Assembly: GCF_001420005.1 (NCBI RefSeq)
Contig: NZ_LJAK01000001.1
Coordinates: 186,001 to 250,000 of the forward strand
Direction of reading: 5' to 3'
Length of the DNA: 64,000 nt
Source of the DNA: Loktanella sp. 3ANDIMAR09
Lineage (GTDB): Bacteria; Pseudomonadota; Alphaproteobacteria; Rhodobacterales; Rhodobacteraceae
In this document: positions 23,959 to 32,448 of the stretch, piece after piece
Layout: each line of letters opens with the position of its first letter
Position numbering within the stretch: the stretch's first letter is position 1
The notes under the pieces: model-generated
What the model was told of the DNA's origin: nothing
Seen by the model: only the letters and a program-made list of their open reading frames with translations
The model's database searches: none
Translations under genes and position numbers: made by a program

Positions 23959-24570
23959 ATGACACGGGATATCAGCCTCCATACTCAGGTGGTGGGTTGG
24001 CTGCGCATCCTGCTGCCGTTGGGCGCGCTGATCCTGCTGTCCACGCTGTTTCTGATCGCGCGCGGCGATCCGGCAGAGACTGAAATTCCGTTTGCCCAGA
24101 TCGACGCCGTGGCGGATGAACAGCGGATCGGCGCACCCAGGTTCACCGGACTGACCGACACGGGCGACAGCATCGCGCTTACCGCGACCTCGGCCCAGCC
24201 CGGTGCGGCAGATCCCGACCTTGTGGACGTGACGCGGCCCCGGCTGGCGCTGGACGGTTTGGACGGCACATCGGTCAGGGTAACGGCGGGCAACGGCACG
24301 ATGAACACCGCCGCACAGAAGGCGACCCTGACCGGGCTTGCGCGGCTGGACCTGTCCACGGGATATTCGATGGAAACAGCCGGTCTGAACGCCGACCTCG
24401 CGACCGGGGTCATCACGTCCGACGGGGCATTGGCGATCAAGGCACCTTACGGTGATTTGACGGCGGGGCAGGCTCGGATACAGTTGAGCGGCGACGGACA
24501 GGGCACGCAGCTGCAATTCAGTGACGGCGTGCGGCTGGTGTTCGTGCCGCAGCAAACGGGCGAGGAATGA
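23959..24570 (+). CDS. lptC: LPS export protein LptC
   Basis: A 203-residue bitopic protein of the Lpt bridge. One N-terminal membrane helix (about residues 12-35, WLRILLPLGALILLSTLFLIA) anchors a periplasmic beta-jellyroll that receives LPS from LptB2FG and passes it to LptA. The family motif region 'PFAQIDAVADEQRIGAPRFTG' and the repeating beta-strand pattern support the call, as does position between kdsD and lptA. Sequence conservation in LptC is low, so position carries weight. Confidence 0.9.
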   Translation: MTRDISLHTQVVGWLRILLPLGALILLSTLFLIARGDPAETEIPFAQIDAVADEQRIGAPRFTGLTDTGDSIALTATSAQPGAADPDLVDVTRPRLALDGLDGTSVRVTAGNGTMNTAAQKATLTGLARLDLSTGYSMETAGLNADLATGVITSDGALAIKAPYGDLTAGQARIQLSGDGQGTQLQFSDGVRLVFVPQQTGEE

Positions 24571-24572
24571 CC

Positions 24573-25049
24573 ATGAAACGAATGACCGCCCTGATCTGCG
24601 CCCTGCTGGCCGGACCCGCATTGGCGCAGACCAACATCAATCTGGGCGGCATTTCAGCCGATCCGAATGCCCCGGTCGAGGTGACGGCGGATAGCCTGAA
24701 CGTGGACCAGGACGCCGGCACGGCCGTGTTCAGCGGCAATGTGGTGATCGGCCAAGGCGATTTGCGCCTGTCCGCGCCGCAGGTCAATGTCACCTATGGC
24801 GCTGACAGCGGTGACATCACCCGGTTGCAGGCCAGCGGCGGTGTGACATTCGTCACCGCAACCGAAGCGGCAGAGGCGCAGACAGCCGATTACGACCTGC
24901 AGGCCGGCACGCTGACGCTGAACGGTGACGTGCTGCTGACCCAAGGCGCATCGGCGCTGTCATCGCAAACCATGGTCGTCGACCTGAACACAGGGCGCGC
25001 ACAGATGTCGGGCCGGGTCAGCACCGTGTTCCAGCAAGGCGGCAACTGA
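24573..25049 (+). CDS. lptA: LPS transport periplasmic protein LptA
   Basis: A 158-residue periplasmic protein. The start at 24573 (MKRMTALICALLAGPALAQ) has GAGGA about seven bases upstream, whereas the ATG two codons earlier, overlapping the lptC stop, would sit directly on it. The signal peptide ends at ALAQ. The mature domain is the OstA/LptA jellyroll: 'VEVTADSLNVDQDAGTAVFSG' followed by 'VVIGQGDLRLSAPQVNVTY' and 'DVLLTQGASALSSQTMVVDL'. It bridges LptC and LptD. Stop overlaps the lptB start by one base. Confidence 0.93.
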   Translation: MKRMTALICALLAGPALAQTNINLGGISADPNAPVEVTADSLNVDQDAGTAVFSGNVVIGQGDLRLSAPQVNVTYGADSGDITRLQASGGVTFVTATEAAEAQTADYDLQAGTLTLNGDVLLTQGASALSSQTMVVDLNTGRAQMSGRVSTVFQQGGN

Positions 25050-25801
25050 TGAAGGACCTCGCCGCGCCAGACGGTGATCGCGGGCTTCGGGTGCGCCACC
25101 TGCGCAAATCCTATCGCAAGCGGCCCGTGATTCGTGATGTGAGCCTTGATTTGGGCCAGGGCGAGGTCGTGGCCCTGCTGGGCCCGAACGGGTCGGGCAA
25201 GACGACCTGTTTTTACCTGATCGCCGGTCTGATCCGGCTGGAAGGCGGGCAAGTCAGCGTCGATGGCGAGGATGTCACGACATTGCCGATGTACCGCCGG
25301 GCCAACCGCGGCATCGGCTATCTGCCGCAGGAAATGTCGATTTTTCGCGGATTGACGGTCGAGGACAACATCCTCGCGGTGCTGGAAATCGCCGAACCCG
25401 ACAAGAAACGCCGCCGCGACAAGCTGGAACGCCTGCTGTCGGAATTTTCGATCAGCCACCTGCGCAGGGCGCCCTCGATCGCGCTGTCCGGCGGTGAACG
25501 CCGCCGCGCCGAAATCGCGCGTTGCCTTGCGGCAGGGCCAAAATACGTGCTGCTGGACGAACCCTTTGCCGGGGTGGATCCGATCGCGGTCGCGGAAATC
25601 CGCGGATTGGTCGCAGATCTGAAAAACCGGGGAATCGGCGTTCTGATCACCGACCACAACGTGCAGGAAACGCTGCAAATCGTTGATCGCGCTTATATTT
25701 TGAATGACGGAAAGGTTCTGATGTCCGGCACCGCCGAAGACGTCGTCAAGGACGAGAACGTGCGCCGCGTCTACCTGGGCGACAGCTTTCGCGTGAATTG
25801 A
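25049..25801 (+). CDS. lptB: LPS export ABC transporter ATPase LptB
   Basis: A 250-residue cytoplasmic ATPase powering LPS extraction. Walker A GPNGSGKTT (near residue 45), the Q-loop 'GIGYLPQEMSIFRGLTVEDN', signature LSGGERRRAEIARCLA, Walker B 'YVLLDEPFAGVDPIA' and the H-loop 'VLITDHNVQETL' are all intact. Size and the 'DPIAVAEI' segment are typical of LptB. Coupled to lptA by TGATG. In many alphaproteobacteria rpoN follows; here a terminator and then hpf come next. Confidence 0.97.
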   Translation: MKDLAAPDGDRGLRVRHLRKSYRKRPVIRDVSLDLGQGEVVALLGPNGSGKTTCFYLIAGLIRLEGGQVSVDGEDVTTLPMYRRANRGIGYLPQEMSIFRGLTVEDNILAVLEIAEPDKKRRRDKLERLLSEFSISHLRRAPSIALSGGERRRAEIARCLAAGPKYVLLDEPFAGVDPIAVAEIRGLVADLKNRGIGVLITDHNVQETLQIVDRAYILNDGKVLMSGTAEDVVKDENVRRVYLGDSFRVN

Positions 25802-25839
25802 TACGCCATTGACACAAGGGTGGTTTCGGCGCTTCATTC

Positions 25840-25873
25840 AAGGGATGACGATGAATGGATCCCTTTTCTTTTT
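25840..25873 (+). terminator. Intrinsic terminator after lptB
   Basis: AAGGGAT (25840-25846) pairs with ATCCCTT (25859-25865) across a twelve-base loop, followed by a T-rich tail TTCTTTTTC. It lies 39 bp after the lptB stop and ends the kdsD-lpt transcript. A TTGACA hexamer at 25809-25814 just upstream might be a promoter element for hpf, but no good -10 follows at the right distance. Confidence 0.7.
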
Positions 25874-26015
25874 CGTTCCCACCGCGTCTGAAAAGGACCG
25901 GTTCGGCGGATCAGGCAGACCATTTTCTTCATTTTTCACCCGCAGAAACGACATCGGTGCCACCGCCTGAGGGCGCGGTGCCTGCACGCCTGCACGTCCA
26001 TCCAAGGAGAAGACC

Positions 26016-26597
26016 ATGCGCTATCAAATCAGTGGCAAGCAAATCGACATCGGCGAGGCGCTGCAAACCCACGTGCAGACCGAGATGGGTGAGACGCTGT
26101 CAAAATATGCGGGCCGCCCGACCGAGGCGATCGTGGTTTTTTCCAAAACCGGCCATGAATTCGTGGCCGAGGCCGTCGTTCATCTGTCGACGGGCCTGAC
26201 GGTGCAGGCCACTGCACGTGACGCTGAAATCTATGCCGCTTTTGACGCCTGTTGCGAAAAAATGGACAAGCAACTGCGCCGCTACAAGCGCCGGTTGAAA
26301 GACCATCACAGGGACCGTCCCGATCCGGTTGAAATCTCTGGAGGCGGCGCGTATATCCTCGCCGCAACAGCAGATGACAACGACGAGACAGAGCAGACCA
26401 GTGACGCACCCGTGATCGTGGCAGAGACGGAAGCCAAGATCCCGTCATTGTCTGTCGGTGAAGCGGTCATGCAAATGGAACTCGCAAGCAGCCCGGTGCT
26501 GGTTTTTCGCAACGAAAAACACGACCGGATCAATGTAGTTTATAGACGGGAAGACGGAAACATTGGATGGGTCGATCCTCACACACGTGGGGACTAA
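26016..26597 (+). CDS. hpf: Ribosome hibernation promoting factor, long form
   Basis: A 193-residue protein. The N-terminal S30AE domain (residues about 1-105) starts 'MRYQISGKQIDIGEALQ' and carries the basic 'KMDKQLRRYKRRLKDH' helix that blocks the decoding site. A linker rich in D/E/T follows. The C-terminal dimerisation domain has 'MQMELASSPVLVFRNEKHDR' then 'NVVYRREDGNIGWVDPH', so this is the long form that makes 100S ribosomes without RMF. AAGGAG lies seven bases before the ATG. The 214-bp gap upstream suggests its own promoter; followed closely by ptsN. Confidence 0.95.
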   Translation: MRYQISGKQIDIGEALQTHVQTEMGETLSKYAGRPTEAIVVFSKTGHEFVAEAVVHLSTGLTVQATARDAEIYAAFDACCEKMDKQLRRYKRRLKDHHRDRPDPVEISGGGAYILAATADDNDETEQTSDAPVIVAETEAKIPSLSVGEAVMQMELASSPVLVFRNEKHDRINVVYRREDGNIGWVDPHTRGD

Positions 26598-26623
26598 TCC
26601 GTCGGCCGTCCTGGGGAATTGTG

Positions 26624-27088
26624 ATGCAGCTCGCAGAAATCTTGCAACAAAGCGCGATCAAGACCCTTGGCGGATGTTCCAGCAAGAAACGGCTGTTTCA
26701 TGAACTGGGCGTGCTGGCGGAGCAGACCTACAGTGTCCCCGCCAGCGACGTCACCGAGGCCCTGATCGAGCGTGAGGGGCTGGGACCGACCGGTGTCGGA
26801 CATGGCATCGCCCTGCCCCATGCGCGGCTGAACCAGGTCGAGGCCGTGCGCGGCGTTTTCCTGCGGCTGGAAAAACCCCTGAACTTTGACTCGATCGACC
26901 GGCAGCCGGTCGATCTGGTGTTCGCGCTGCTGGCCCCGTCAGAGGCGGGTGTCGATCACCTCAAGGCGCTGGCACTGGTGTCGCGGACCCTGCGCAACCC
27001 CGATGTCTGCGCCAAGTTGCGCGCGAACGTCGAACCGGCGACACTGCATATGATCCTGACCGAAGCGACCGCGTCACAAGCCGCCTGA
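26624..27088 (+). CDS. ptsN: PTS IIA-like nitrogen regulatory protein PtsN
   Basis: A 154-residue EIIA-Ntr protein. The start at 26624 (MQLAEILQQSAIKTLGG) matches the family N-terminus and has GGGGA about six bases upstream; longer frames run back into hpf. The phosphoacceptor is His66 in 'GVGHGIALPHARL'. It would take phosphate from EI-Ntr/NPr and adjust potassium transport and metabolic regulators. The hpf-ptsN pairing is conserved. The stop TGA abuts the stop of the convergent sulfotransferase gene with no gap, so the two transcripts must overlap. Confidence 0.95.
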   Translation: MQLAEILQQSAIKTLGGCSSKKRLFHELGVLAEQTYSVPASDVTEALIEREGLGPTGVGHGIALPHARLNQVEAVRGVFLRLEKPLNFDSIDRQPVDLVFALLAPSEAGVDHLKALALVSRTLRNPDVCAKLRANVEPATLHMILTEATASQAA

Positions 27089-28522
27089 TCAGCGCAGGCT
27101 GCCGAACCCAAAGGATTCGTAATCCTTGCCATAGGCATCGCGGGCCGCGGCCTCGATGTCTGCGTCGTAAATCGCCGCGAGGCGGGCGGCGTAGGGATCT
27201 GTGACTGTCGGCACCTCTGGCATCGTGTCGTGACCGACCTGCCCGGCCAGTCGCGCCAGGTCACCACGCAGAGCGGTTTCGCGGACGATCACATCCGGCA
27301 ACCCGAAATCCGACATGGCCTGCAACAGCGACAGCTGTGACGCCCATGCGGCATCCGTACGCACCGCCGTCTGCGCGGACAGGTTGTTGCGCAGGAATTT
27401 CAAAAAGGCGAGGAACGCGATCTTGTGCGCGGCCATGGTGTAGGTCGGATGGGTTTCGGGCTGGGGCCCGCCATCCGGCACGTCGACCCCGTGCACCTTG
27501 CGCAGGGTGCCGCGAATTTCGGTGAAACTGCCCTTGCCGTTGAACACGATCCGTTCGCAAAACGCGGTATGGGCCCAGATCACCGGGTGCCTGATCACGG
27601 TAAACTTGCGATGCGTGGGGTTGCCGCGCAGCCATTCGCGCAACGTTTTCTGACTGAAGGACTGCAACAGATCATCGACCGGAACCTTGTCCAGACGCGC
27701 CAACCAGTCGGAAATCGCAGCGGTGGGGCCAGATTTCAGGGGCATGTACAACAGCGGGCTGTGCGCCGCCGCGATATACGTCGGAATCATCGGTCCACGG
27801 CGCGGTTCGAAATTCGGCGTGCGGGTCAGATTGAACCGGTCCAGACGCGCAAGGGTGGTTTCCATTGCATCGAAATTCGCGACCTTGTCCGCCATCGGCA
27901 TCGGGTTCTGTTTCTTCAGCTTCTTGTTCAGGGCGGTGATCTGGCTGTCGACCCCCAGCCAGAGCGTGAGGCCGTTCATCACCTCGACATCGTGCAGGTC
28001 CTCGTAGGCGACATAGAACGCGGTCTGGCCCGTGCGCTGCAGCGTGTTCATCAGCCTGACCTGAAAGCCCTGCAAATCAGTCAGGTGACGTTCGAATTCG
28101 GCGGGATCGAACCGGATCTGACTGGTTTTTGCGTGGGTCGCATTGGTCAGTTTCCACTGCCCCGTGGCCGTCGCGATTTTCCAACTGACATAGCTGTCGG
28201 CGGGATTGCGGGTCAGAATGATCTTGGCGCAGCGCGGATCGGTCAGCGCAATGTCCAGCACCCTGGGGTCGTGATCGTTAAAGAAACGAAACCCGTTCAG
28301 ACCGGGGGCGGCGATCACGGCGTCGATCAGTTTCCGGGGATCGTCCTCGCGTTCGCGCTGCGTGATGCCCAGCACATTTTCGGTGTCGGGATACCCGATG
28401 AAATGTGGGTTGAACGCCTCGCCCAGACAGGAAATGCCGTCAAAACTGTTCAGGTTTGCCTCGAGGAAATTGGACCCCGTCCGCATTTCCGCGAACAGGA
28501 TAAAGTAGTCGTATTTTGACAC
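27089..28522 (-). CDS. Two-domain sulfotransferase-family protein
   Basis: A 477-residue protein. The N-terminal half resembles NodH/Stf0-type sulfotransferases: the PAPS 5'-phosphosulfate loop is in 'FAEMRTGSNFLEANL' and the 3'-phosphate motif in 'KIILTRNPADSYVSWKIA'. The C-terminal half repeats the logic in a different style: 'PLLYMPLKSGPTAAISDWLARL' looks like the K-x-G-x-T loop of Sulfotransfer_2 proteins and 'KFTVIRHPVIWAHTAFCERI' like their R-x-P-x-x-x-x-x-S/A-x-F motif. It would transfer sulfate from PAPS to a glycan in the cytoplasm. GTG start at 28522, one base after the stop of the GT14-like gene. Whether both domains are active is unknown. Confidence 0.75.
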   Translation of the reverse strand: MSKYDYFILFAEMRTGSNFLEANLNSFDGISCLGEAFNPHFIGYPDTENVLGITQREREDDPRKLIDAVIAAPGLNGFRFFNDHDPRVLDIALTDPRCAKIILTRNPADSYVSWKIATATGQWKLTNATHAKTSQIRFDPAEFERHLTDLQGFQVRLMNTLQRTGQTAFYVAYEDLHDVEVMNGLTLWLGVDSQITALNKKLKKQNPMPMADKVANFDAMETTLARLDRFNLTRTPNFEPRRGPMIPTYIAAAHSPLLYMPLKSGPTAAISDWLARLDKVPVDDLLQSFSQKTLREWLRGNPTHRKFTVIRHPVIWAHTAFCERIVFNGKGSFTEIRGTLRKVHGVDVPDGGPQPETHPTYTMAAHKIAFLAFLKFLRNNLSAQTAVRTDAAWASQLSLLQAMSDFGLPDVIVRETALRGDLARLAGQVGHDTMPEVPTVTDPYAARLAAIYDADIEAAARDAYGKDYESFGFGSLR

Positions 28523-28523
28523 G

Positions 28524-30221
28524 TTATTTCACCAGATAGGGTTTGCGCGGCTTTGGCGACTGGTTCAGCGGTGCAGCCTCGACCGGGAAATCGCCCATGA
28601 GGTAGGGGTGCATCCCCTGGTTTTTCAGGTTTTGCAGGAATTGCCCGAAACCGGTCAGGTCATGCATCCGCGGTGCCTCAGTCAGGCGGCGTGTGGTTTT
28701 TCCGGTCATCTCGTCAACGATGGTCTGAAGCGATTCCATCGGCGTTTCGATGAATTCGGCCATGGTCCAGATCCGCACCCGGGCCTTGGTCCAGGGGGAC
28801 CGCAGCACGCTCAGGTGATCGTTTTCAATCTTTTGCAGGCGTGCCGCCTCGTGACGCAATTCGGCAAAGTTGCGGTTCGACTGGAACAGCGGGACCGCCC
28901 ATGCGCCCGAAATGACCGACACCTGCGCATTGCCATCCTTGGCCAGCATCCAGTTGATGTTCTGGCTGTCACCGGGTCCGTATTGAAACGCCTGACGTTC
29001 GCCACGGGTGTTCCAGATCAGGTTGGTCAGGAACATCTGCGGGCTGTGGTCGCGCATCGGTGCGCTGTCGGACAGCGCGCCGTTGAAACAGGCCTGCCGT
29101 CCATCAAACTGCACCCGGTCAGGCGCATACAGGTGGCCATGCACCCGTGCGCCCGAAATCTTGGCCAGCCAGGGTTCGAAATTTTCAAACAGTTCGGTAA
29201 ACCCCTGAAAGACGGAATATGGCGCTGCCGTGATCCCGTTTTCCCAGTCCTGATTGGGCCAACGGCTTTGCATGTACAGGCCGCGACGGCCTTGCGTGCG
29301 CCGCTCCACGGCCTTGGCAAAGATGCGGTCAATCTTGCCCGGATTGGGTTCCGCGCCTTTCATCGTGGCGGCGTCATCCGACAGGAATGCCTGATAAAGC
29401 CGGTCTGCATGCGGCCAGATCTTGCGGGCCACGAAACAATCGGACCGCCGCAACAATTGCAGGTGATCGTCGTAAAAGATGTGCGGTTTGCCCTGAAAGT
29501 CGAATTTTGACAGCGTCAATGATCGGCTTTCGATGTTGAACGAATAGCTACGGGCGAGGGTCTGGAAATAGCTTTCGTCAGGAATCCAGACCCGCGAAAA
29601 GTATTTGTCATACAGCGGGCGATCGGGGTCCTGCAGGATCGCGGACAGGGTCTGCCGGGTCAGGCACCACCACTGCGACCCCATGTGCGGGACCAGCCCG
29701 TCCGGGATCTTGCGGCGGAAACCGATTGCGCGCTGGAATGCCACGTATTTGTCGAACATGTAGCGATTGGTCCGCCACGAAAACGGGAACCGCAGCGTGA
29801 AACGTTCCTGATCCAGCCCGCCGACCGTCCAGGGCACGTCGGCGGTTGTCGCGCTTTCGATGAAATCGGTACGGGGCCGGCTGTCGAGATAGCGGCGCAA
29901 TTCGCGCACGGGGCGCAGCGGCATGCACGACCCCGAGGCCAGATAGACGTGGCGCACATCGGCAAAGCTGCTCAGCATCACTTCGGCAGCGGATTGCGTG
30001 CCTGCCACAATGCCCCATGTGCCCCATTCGCAGCGATGGCGTTTGCAGAACTTGATCATGTCCACATCCGCCAGGGCTGCGCGAAAGATCTTGAACCGGG
30101 CGTCGCTGACATGCTTGTCCACGTGGATCACCACGGGACAGCCGCCGCTGACCCAGTGCCGCGCCACCTGTTCCGCGCGGTCAAAGGCGGTGTGCACCAG
30201 CATGATCACACCCAGCGTCAT
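28524..30221 (-). CDS. GT14-type beta-1,6-N-acetylglucosaminyltransferase with long C-terminal domain
   Basis: A 565-residue protein. The start at 30221 (MTLGVIMLVHTAFDRAEQ) overlaps the upstream stop (ATGA). The first ~250 residues match core-2/I-branching enzymes: 'VIHVDKHVSDARFK', 'WGTWGIVAGTQSAAEVML', 'HVYLASGSCMPLRP' and 'HMGSQWWCLTRQTL...VWIPDESYFQTLA', with the conserved final acid pair. The C-terminal ~300 residues are soluble and match what I recall as DUF5928 in roseobacters. No membrane segment. It would add N-acetylglucosamine or similar branches to a glycan. Lies between the GT2-type and sulfotransferase genes on one strand, forming a triad. Confidence 0.8.
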   Translation of the reverse strand: MTLGVIMLVHTAFDRAEQVARHWVSGGCPVVIHVDKHVSDARFKIFRAALADVDMIKFCKRHRCEWGTWGIVAGTQSAAEVMLSSFADVRHVYLASGSCMPLRPVRELRRYLDSRPRTDFIESATTADVPWTVGGLDQERFTLRFPFSWRTNRYMFDKYVAFQRAIGFRRKIPDGLVPHMGSQWWCLTRQTLSAILQDPDRPLYDKYFSRVWIPDESYFQTLARSYSFNIESRSLTLSKFDFQGKPHIFYDDHLQLLRRSDCFVARKIWPHADRLYQAFLSDDAATMKGAEPNPGKIDRIFAKAVERRTQGRRGLYMQSRWPNQDWENGITAAPYSVFQGFTELFENFEPWLAKISGARVHGHLYAPDRVQFDGRQACFNGALSDSAPMRDHSPQMFLTNLIWNTRGERQAFQYGPGDSQNINWMLAKDGNAQVSVISGAWAVPLFQSNRNFAELRHEAARLQKIENDHLSVLRSPWTKARVRIWTMAEFIETPMESLQTIVDEMTGKTTRRLTEAPRMHDLTGFGQFLQNLKNQGMHPYLMGDFPVEAAPLNQSPKPRKPYLVK

Positions 30222-31222
30222 GCCCAGTTCCCCTTGGACATAAGCCCCAAAATTTCGAGCTGCCGCCAATTGATATAACGTTCCGACCACGTGCACCAAA
30301 GGTCAGGTGAATCGTCACTGGCGTAGGCGCGATATTCCAGACTGTTGGCGTAGTGCTGCTTGCGTTCCATTTCCTCCTTGGCCTTGTCGGAAAAGGTCGA
30401 GAGGAACTTGGTATGCAGCAAGGCACCAGAGGCCTTTTCGCCGCCCCATTCGTCGTAAACGAGGTTGAGGCCGCGCGGCAACAGCATGTGGGTCGAACTG
30501 ACGTAGGCGTAGCGGCGGTTCCATTTCACCAGCGGGATCTTGTTCAGCGCGGGCGCGCGTTCGGGTTCACCGGCAAAGAACGTGCGCGACCGTGGGCCAC
30601 CCTGAATCCACAAATTACCGAACCGCGGGTTGCGGTTGATGGTATAATTGCCGCTGTCGAACCATTCCGCGATCTGTAGCGGGTCAGCACCACGCTTGTA
30701 TGGCAGATCATCGACCCGTCCCTTGGGATACATGTCGACCAGCATCGCACCGAACGATTTGATCGACGATGCGTCCAGCCAGTCGGTCAGGGCACGCAGT
30801 GGCCGCGTGTCGCAGAACGGATAGACCAGCAATTCATCGGGATCGACCACCAGCGTCCAATGACCGTGCCCGTATTTGCACTGAAGCCAGTTCAGCCAGT
30901 CCACGCCGAAACGGGCGCGTTTGTAACTGGCGTCGGTGCGGAACAGGGTGACATCCGGCTGGTCGCGCAGGAATTCACCACCGCCATCCGTGCTGGCGTT
31001 GTCCACCATGATGAAATGGTTGACCCCCAATCGGCGGTAATATTCCAGAAAGTAGGGTAACCTGATGTTTTCGTTGCGAAAGGTCGAATAGACGATGATA
31101 TCGTCAGGTTTGATCTGCGATGTGCGGTTGGCGACTGATTTCAGCTCCCGACGCTTGCGAATAGCGCGGACAAGCCAACGCTGCCGCTGGACCCTCAGCT
31201 TGTAGGACTCCCACGCACCCAC
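30218..31222 (-). CDS. Glycosyltransferase family 2 protein (GT92-like)
   Basis: A 334-residue protein with GTG start at 31222 and AAAGG six bases upstream. After a basic N-terminus come 'IIVYSTFRNENIRLPYFLEYYRRLGVNHFIMVDNASTDG' (here spanning about residues 41-80) and the metal-binding 'LVVDPDELLVYP', typical of the Glyco_tranf_2_4/GT92 family that uses nucleotide sugars. The donor and acceptor are unknown. It overlaps the GT14-like gene by four bases and follows the GT4 gene by 34 bp, so the block 27089-34657 is likely one or two long minus-strand transcripts. Confidence 0.82.
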   Translation of the reverse strand: MGAWESYKLRVQRQRWLVRAIRKRRELKSVANRTSQIKPDDIIVYSTFRNENIRLPYFLEYYRRLGVNHFIMVDNASTDGGGEFLRDQPDVTLFRTDASYKRARFGVDWLNWLQCKYGHGHWTLVVDPDELLVYPFCDTRPLRALTDWLDASSIKSFGAMLVDMYPKGRVDDLPYKRGADPLQIAEWFDSGNYTINRNPRFGNLWIQGGPRSRTFFAGEPERAPALNKIPLVKWNRRYAYVSSTHMLLPRGLNLVYDEWGGEKASGALLHTKFLSTFSDKAKEEMERKQHYANSLEYRAYASDDSPDLWCTWSERYINWRQLEILGLMSKGNWA

Positions 31223-31256
31223 CGCGAACCTTTCACCATCCGAAACGACGCCAACA

Positions 31257-32447
31257 CTACGGCGCTGACGTTAACACAGTATCAAAATGTTGCTTCCATG
31301 ACGGCGCGTCGCGCCTTGTTGTACGGCGTGCCGGCGCATGATCCAGAAGCGTCCTGATCTCTACGTTCCATTCATAGCGATCAGAGGGGTTCAGGTAAAC
31401 GGGCCAGTCACCCATCGCCTCGCGGCAGGCCGCAAGGTCGGCGCAAATGACCGGCACGCCCAGCGCCGCCGCCTCGATCGGGGGCAGGCCATAGCCTTCG
31501 GCAAAGGAGGGAAACAGCAGCCCCTGTGACCCGGCCAGCAGCGCGGCGATGGCACCATCGCTCAGATCCTGAACTTCTGTGACGTGGGGCACCCCCTCGT
31601 CCAGTCTGCGGAACACGTCCTCGTTCAGCCAGCCACGGCGACCGCAGATCAGCAGGTCCGGCGCGCCGGGCCCCCATTCCTGCCAGATATCCAACAGCAG
31701 CGCATGGTTCTTGCGGGGTTCGATCGTGCCGACAACCATGAAATAGGGGCGCACCGGCGACAGACGATAGGGGATTTCCTCGGGGGCTGGGCTGGGCGGT
31801 GTCACACCCAACGGGGCCACAACCACATTCAGCTGACCCGCACGCGGTCCGGCATGGCGGTGCAGGTCATGCGCCGCAGCCTGTGTCGTGCAGATCAGCT
31901 GATCGGCGTGGTTCAGCGCGGCTGTCAGCATCTTGCGAAACCGCGGCACAGACTTGGGGCGCTGCATGTCGGGGTAATCCAGCGGGATCGTGTCGTGGAT
32001 CAAGACAGTGACCCGCGACCCATCGTGGTTCGACAGCGTGCGCAACAGCTGCCCGGTCAGATTGCTGTGGCCCACGTTGTAATACGACAAGCCGCCGCCC
32101 AGCCGGTCGAGCATGCGGCCCAGCCGGTGTGGCCTGCAACGGTCCACCGCCCGCCACCGCACAAAGGTCTGACCACGACGCGCGGCAGGGGTCAGGTTTC
32201 CGTTCAGGCGCGACAGGAGGTCAGGCAGATCGAATGCCCCGGTGCGGCAGGCTGCGGCAAAGGCCGTCAGCCCCTTGCGATCCAGCAGGGCCAACCCGAG
32301 CGCCGTCCGGGCCAGCCCGTAGACAGGCGTCTGTGTGTCCGCAAGGAATGCGTCCACATAGGCCAATTCGACGCGATCCACGCCTGTCGGAGTCAAACCA
32401 GCCCGGGACACAAGACGAGAGATGTCCAGCAGGCGGGTTCGGGGCAT
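31257..32447 (-). CDS. Glycosyltransferase family 1/4 protein
   Basis: A 396-residue GT-B enzyme. The start at 32447 (MPRTRLLDISRLVSRAG) lies one base past the galU stop; longer in-frame extensions run inside galU and are rejected. The N-terminal domain has 'LTPTGVDRVELAYVDAFL' and 'VLIHDTIPLDYPD'. The C-terminal donor-binding domain has 'YFMVVGTIEPRKNHALLLDIW', 'LLFPSFAEGYGLPPIEAAALGVPVICAD' with the E-x7-E nucleotide-sugar motif. Sugar specificity unknown. Probably acts on the surface polysaccharide assembled by this block, using donors derived from GalU. Confidence 0.87.
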   Translation of the reverse strand: MPRTRLLDISRLVSRAGLTPTGVDRVELAYVDAFLADTQTPVYGLARTALGLALLDRKGLTAFAAACRTGAFDLPDLLSRLNGNLTPAARRGQTFVRWRAVDRCRPHRLGRMLDRLGGGLSYYNVGHSNLTGQLLRTLSNHDGSRVTVLIHDTIPLDYPDMQRPKSVPRFRKMLTAALNHADQLICTTQAAAHDLHRHAGPRAGQLNVVVAPLGVTPPSPAPEEIPYRLSPVRPYFMVVGTIEPRKNHALLLDIWQEWGPGAPDLLICGRRGWLNEDVFRRLDEGVPHVTEVQDLSDGAIAALLAGSQGLLFPSFAEGYGLPPIEAAALGVPVICADLAACREAMGDWPVYLNPSDRYEWNVEIRTLLDHAPARRTTRRDAPSWKQHFDTVLTSAP

Positions 32448-32448
32448 G

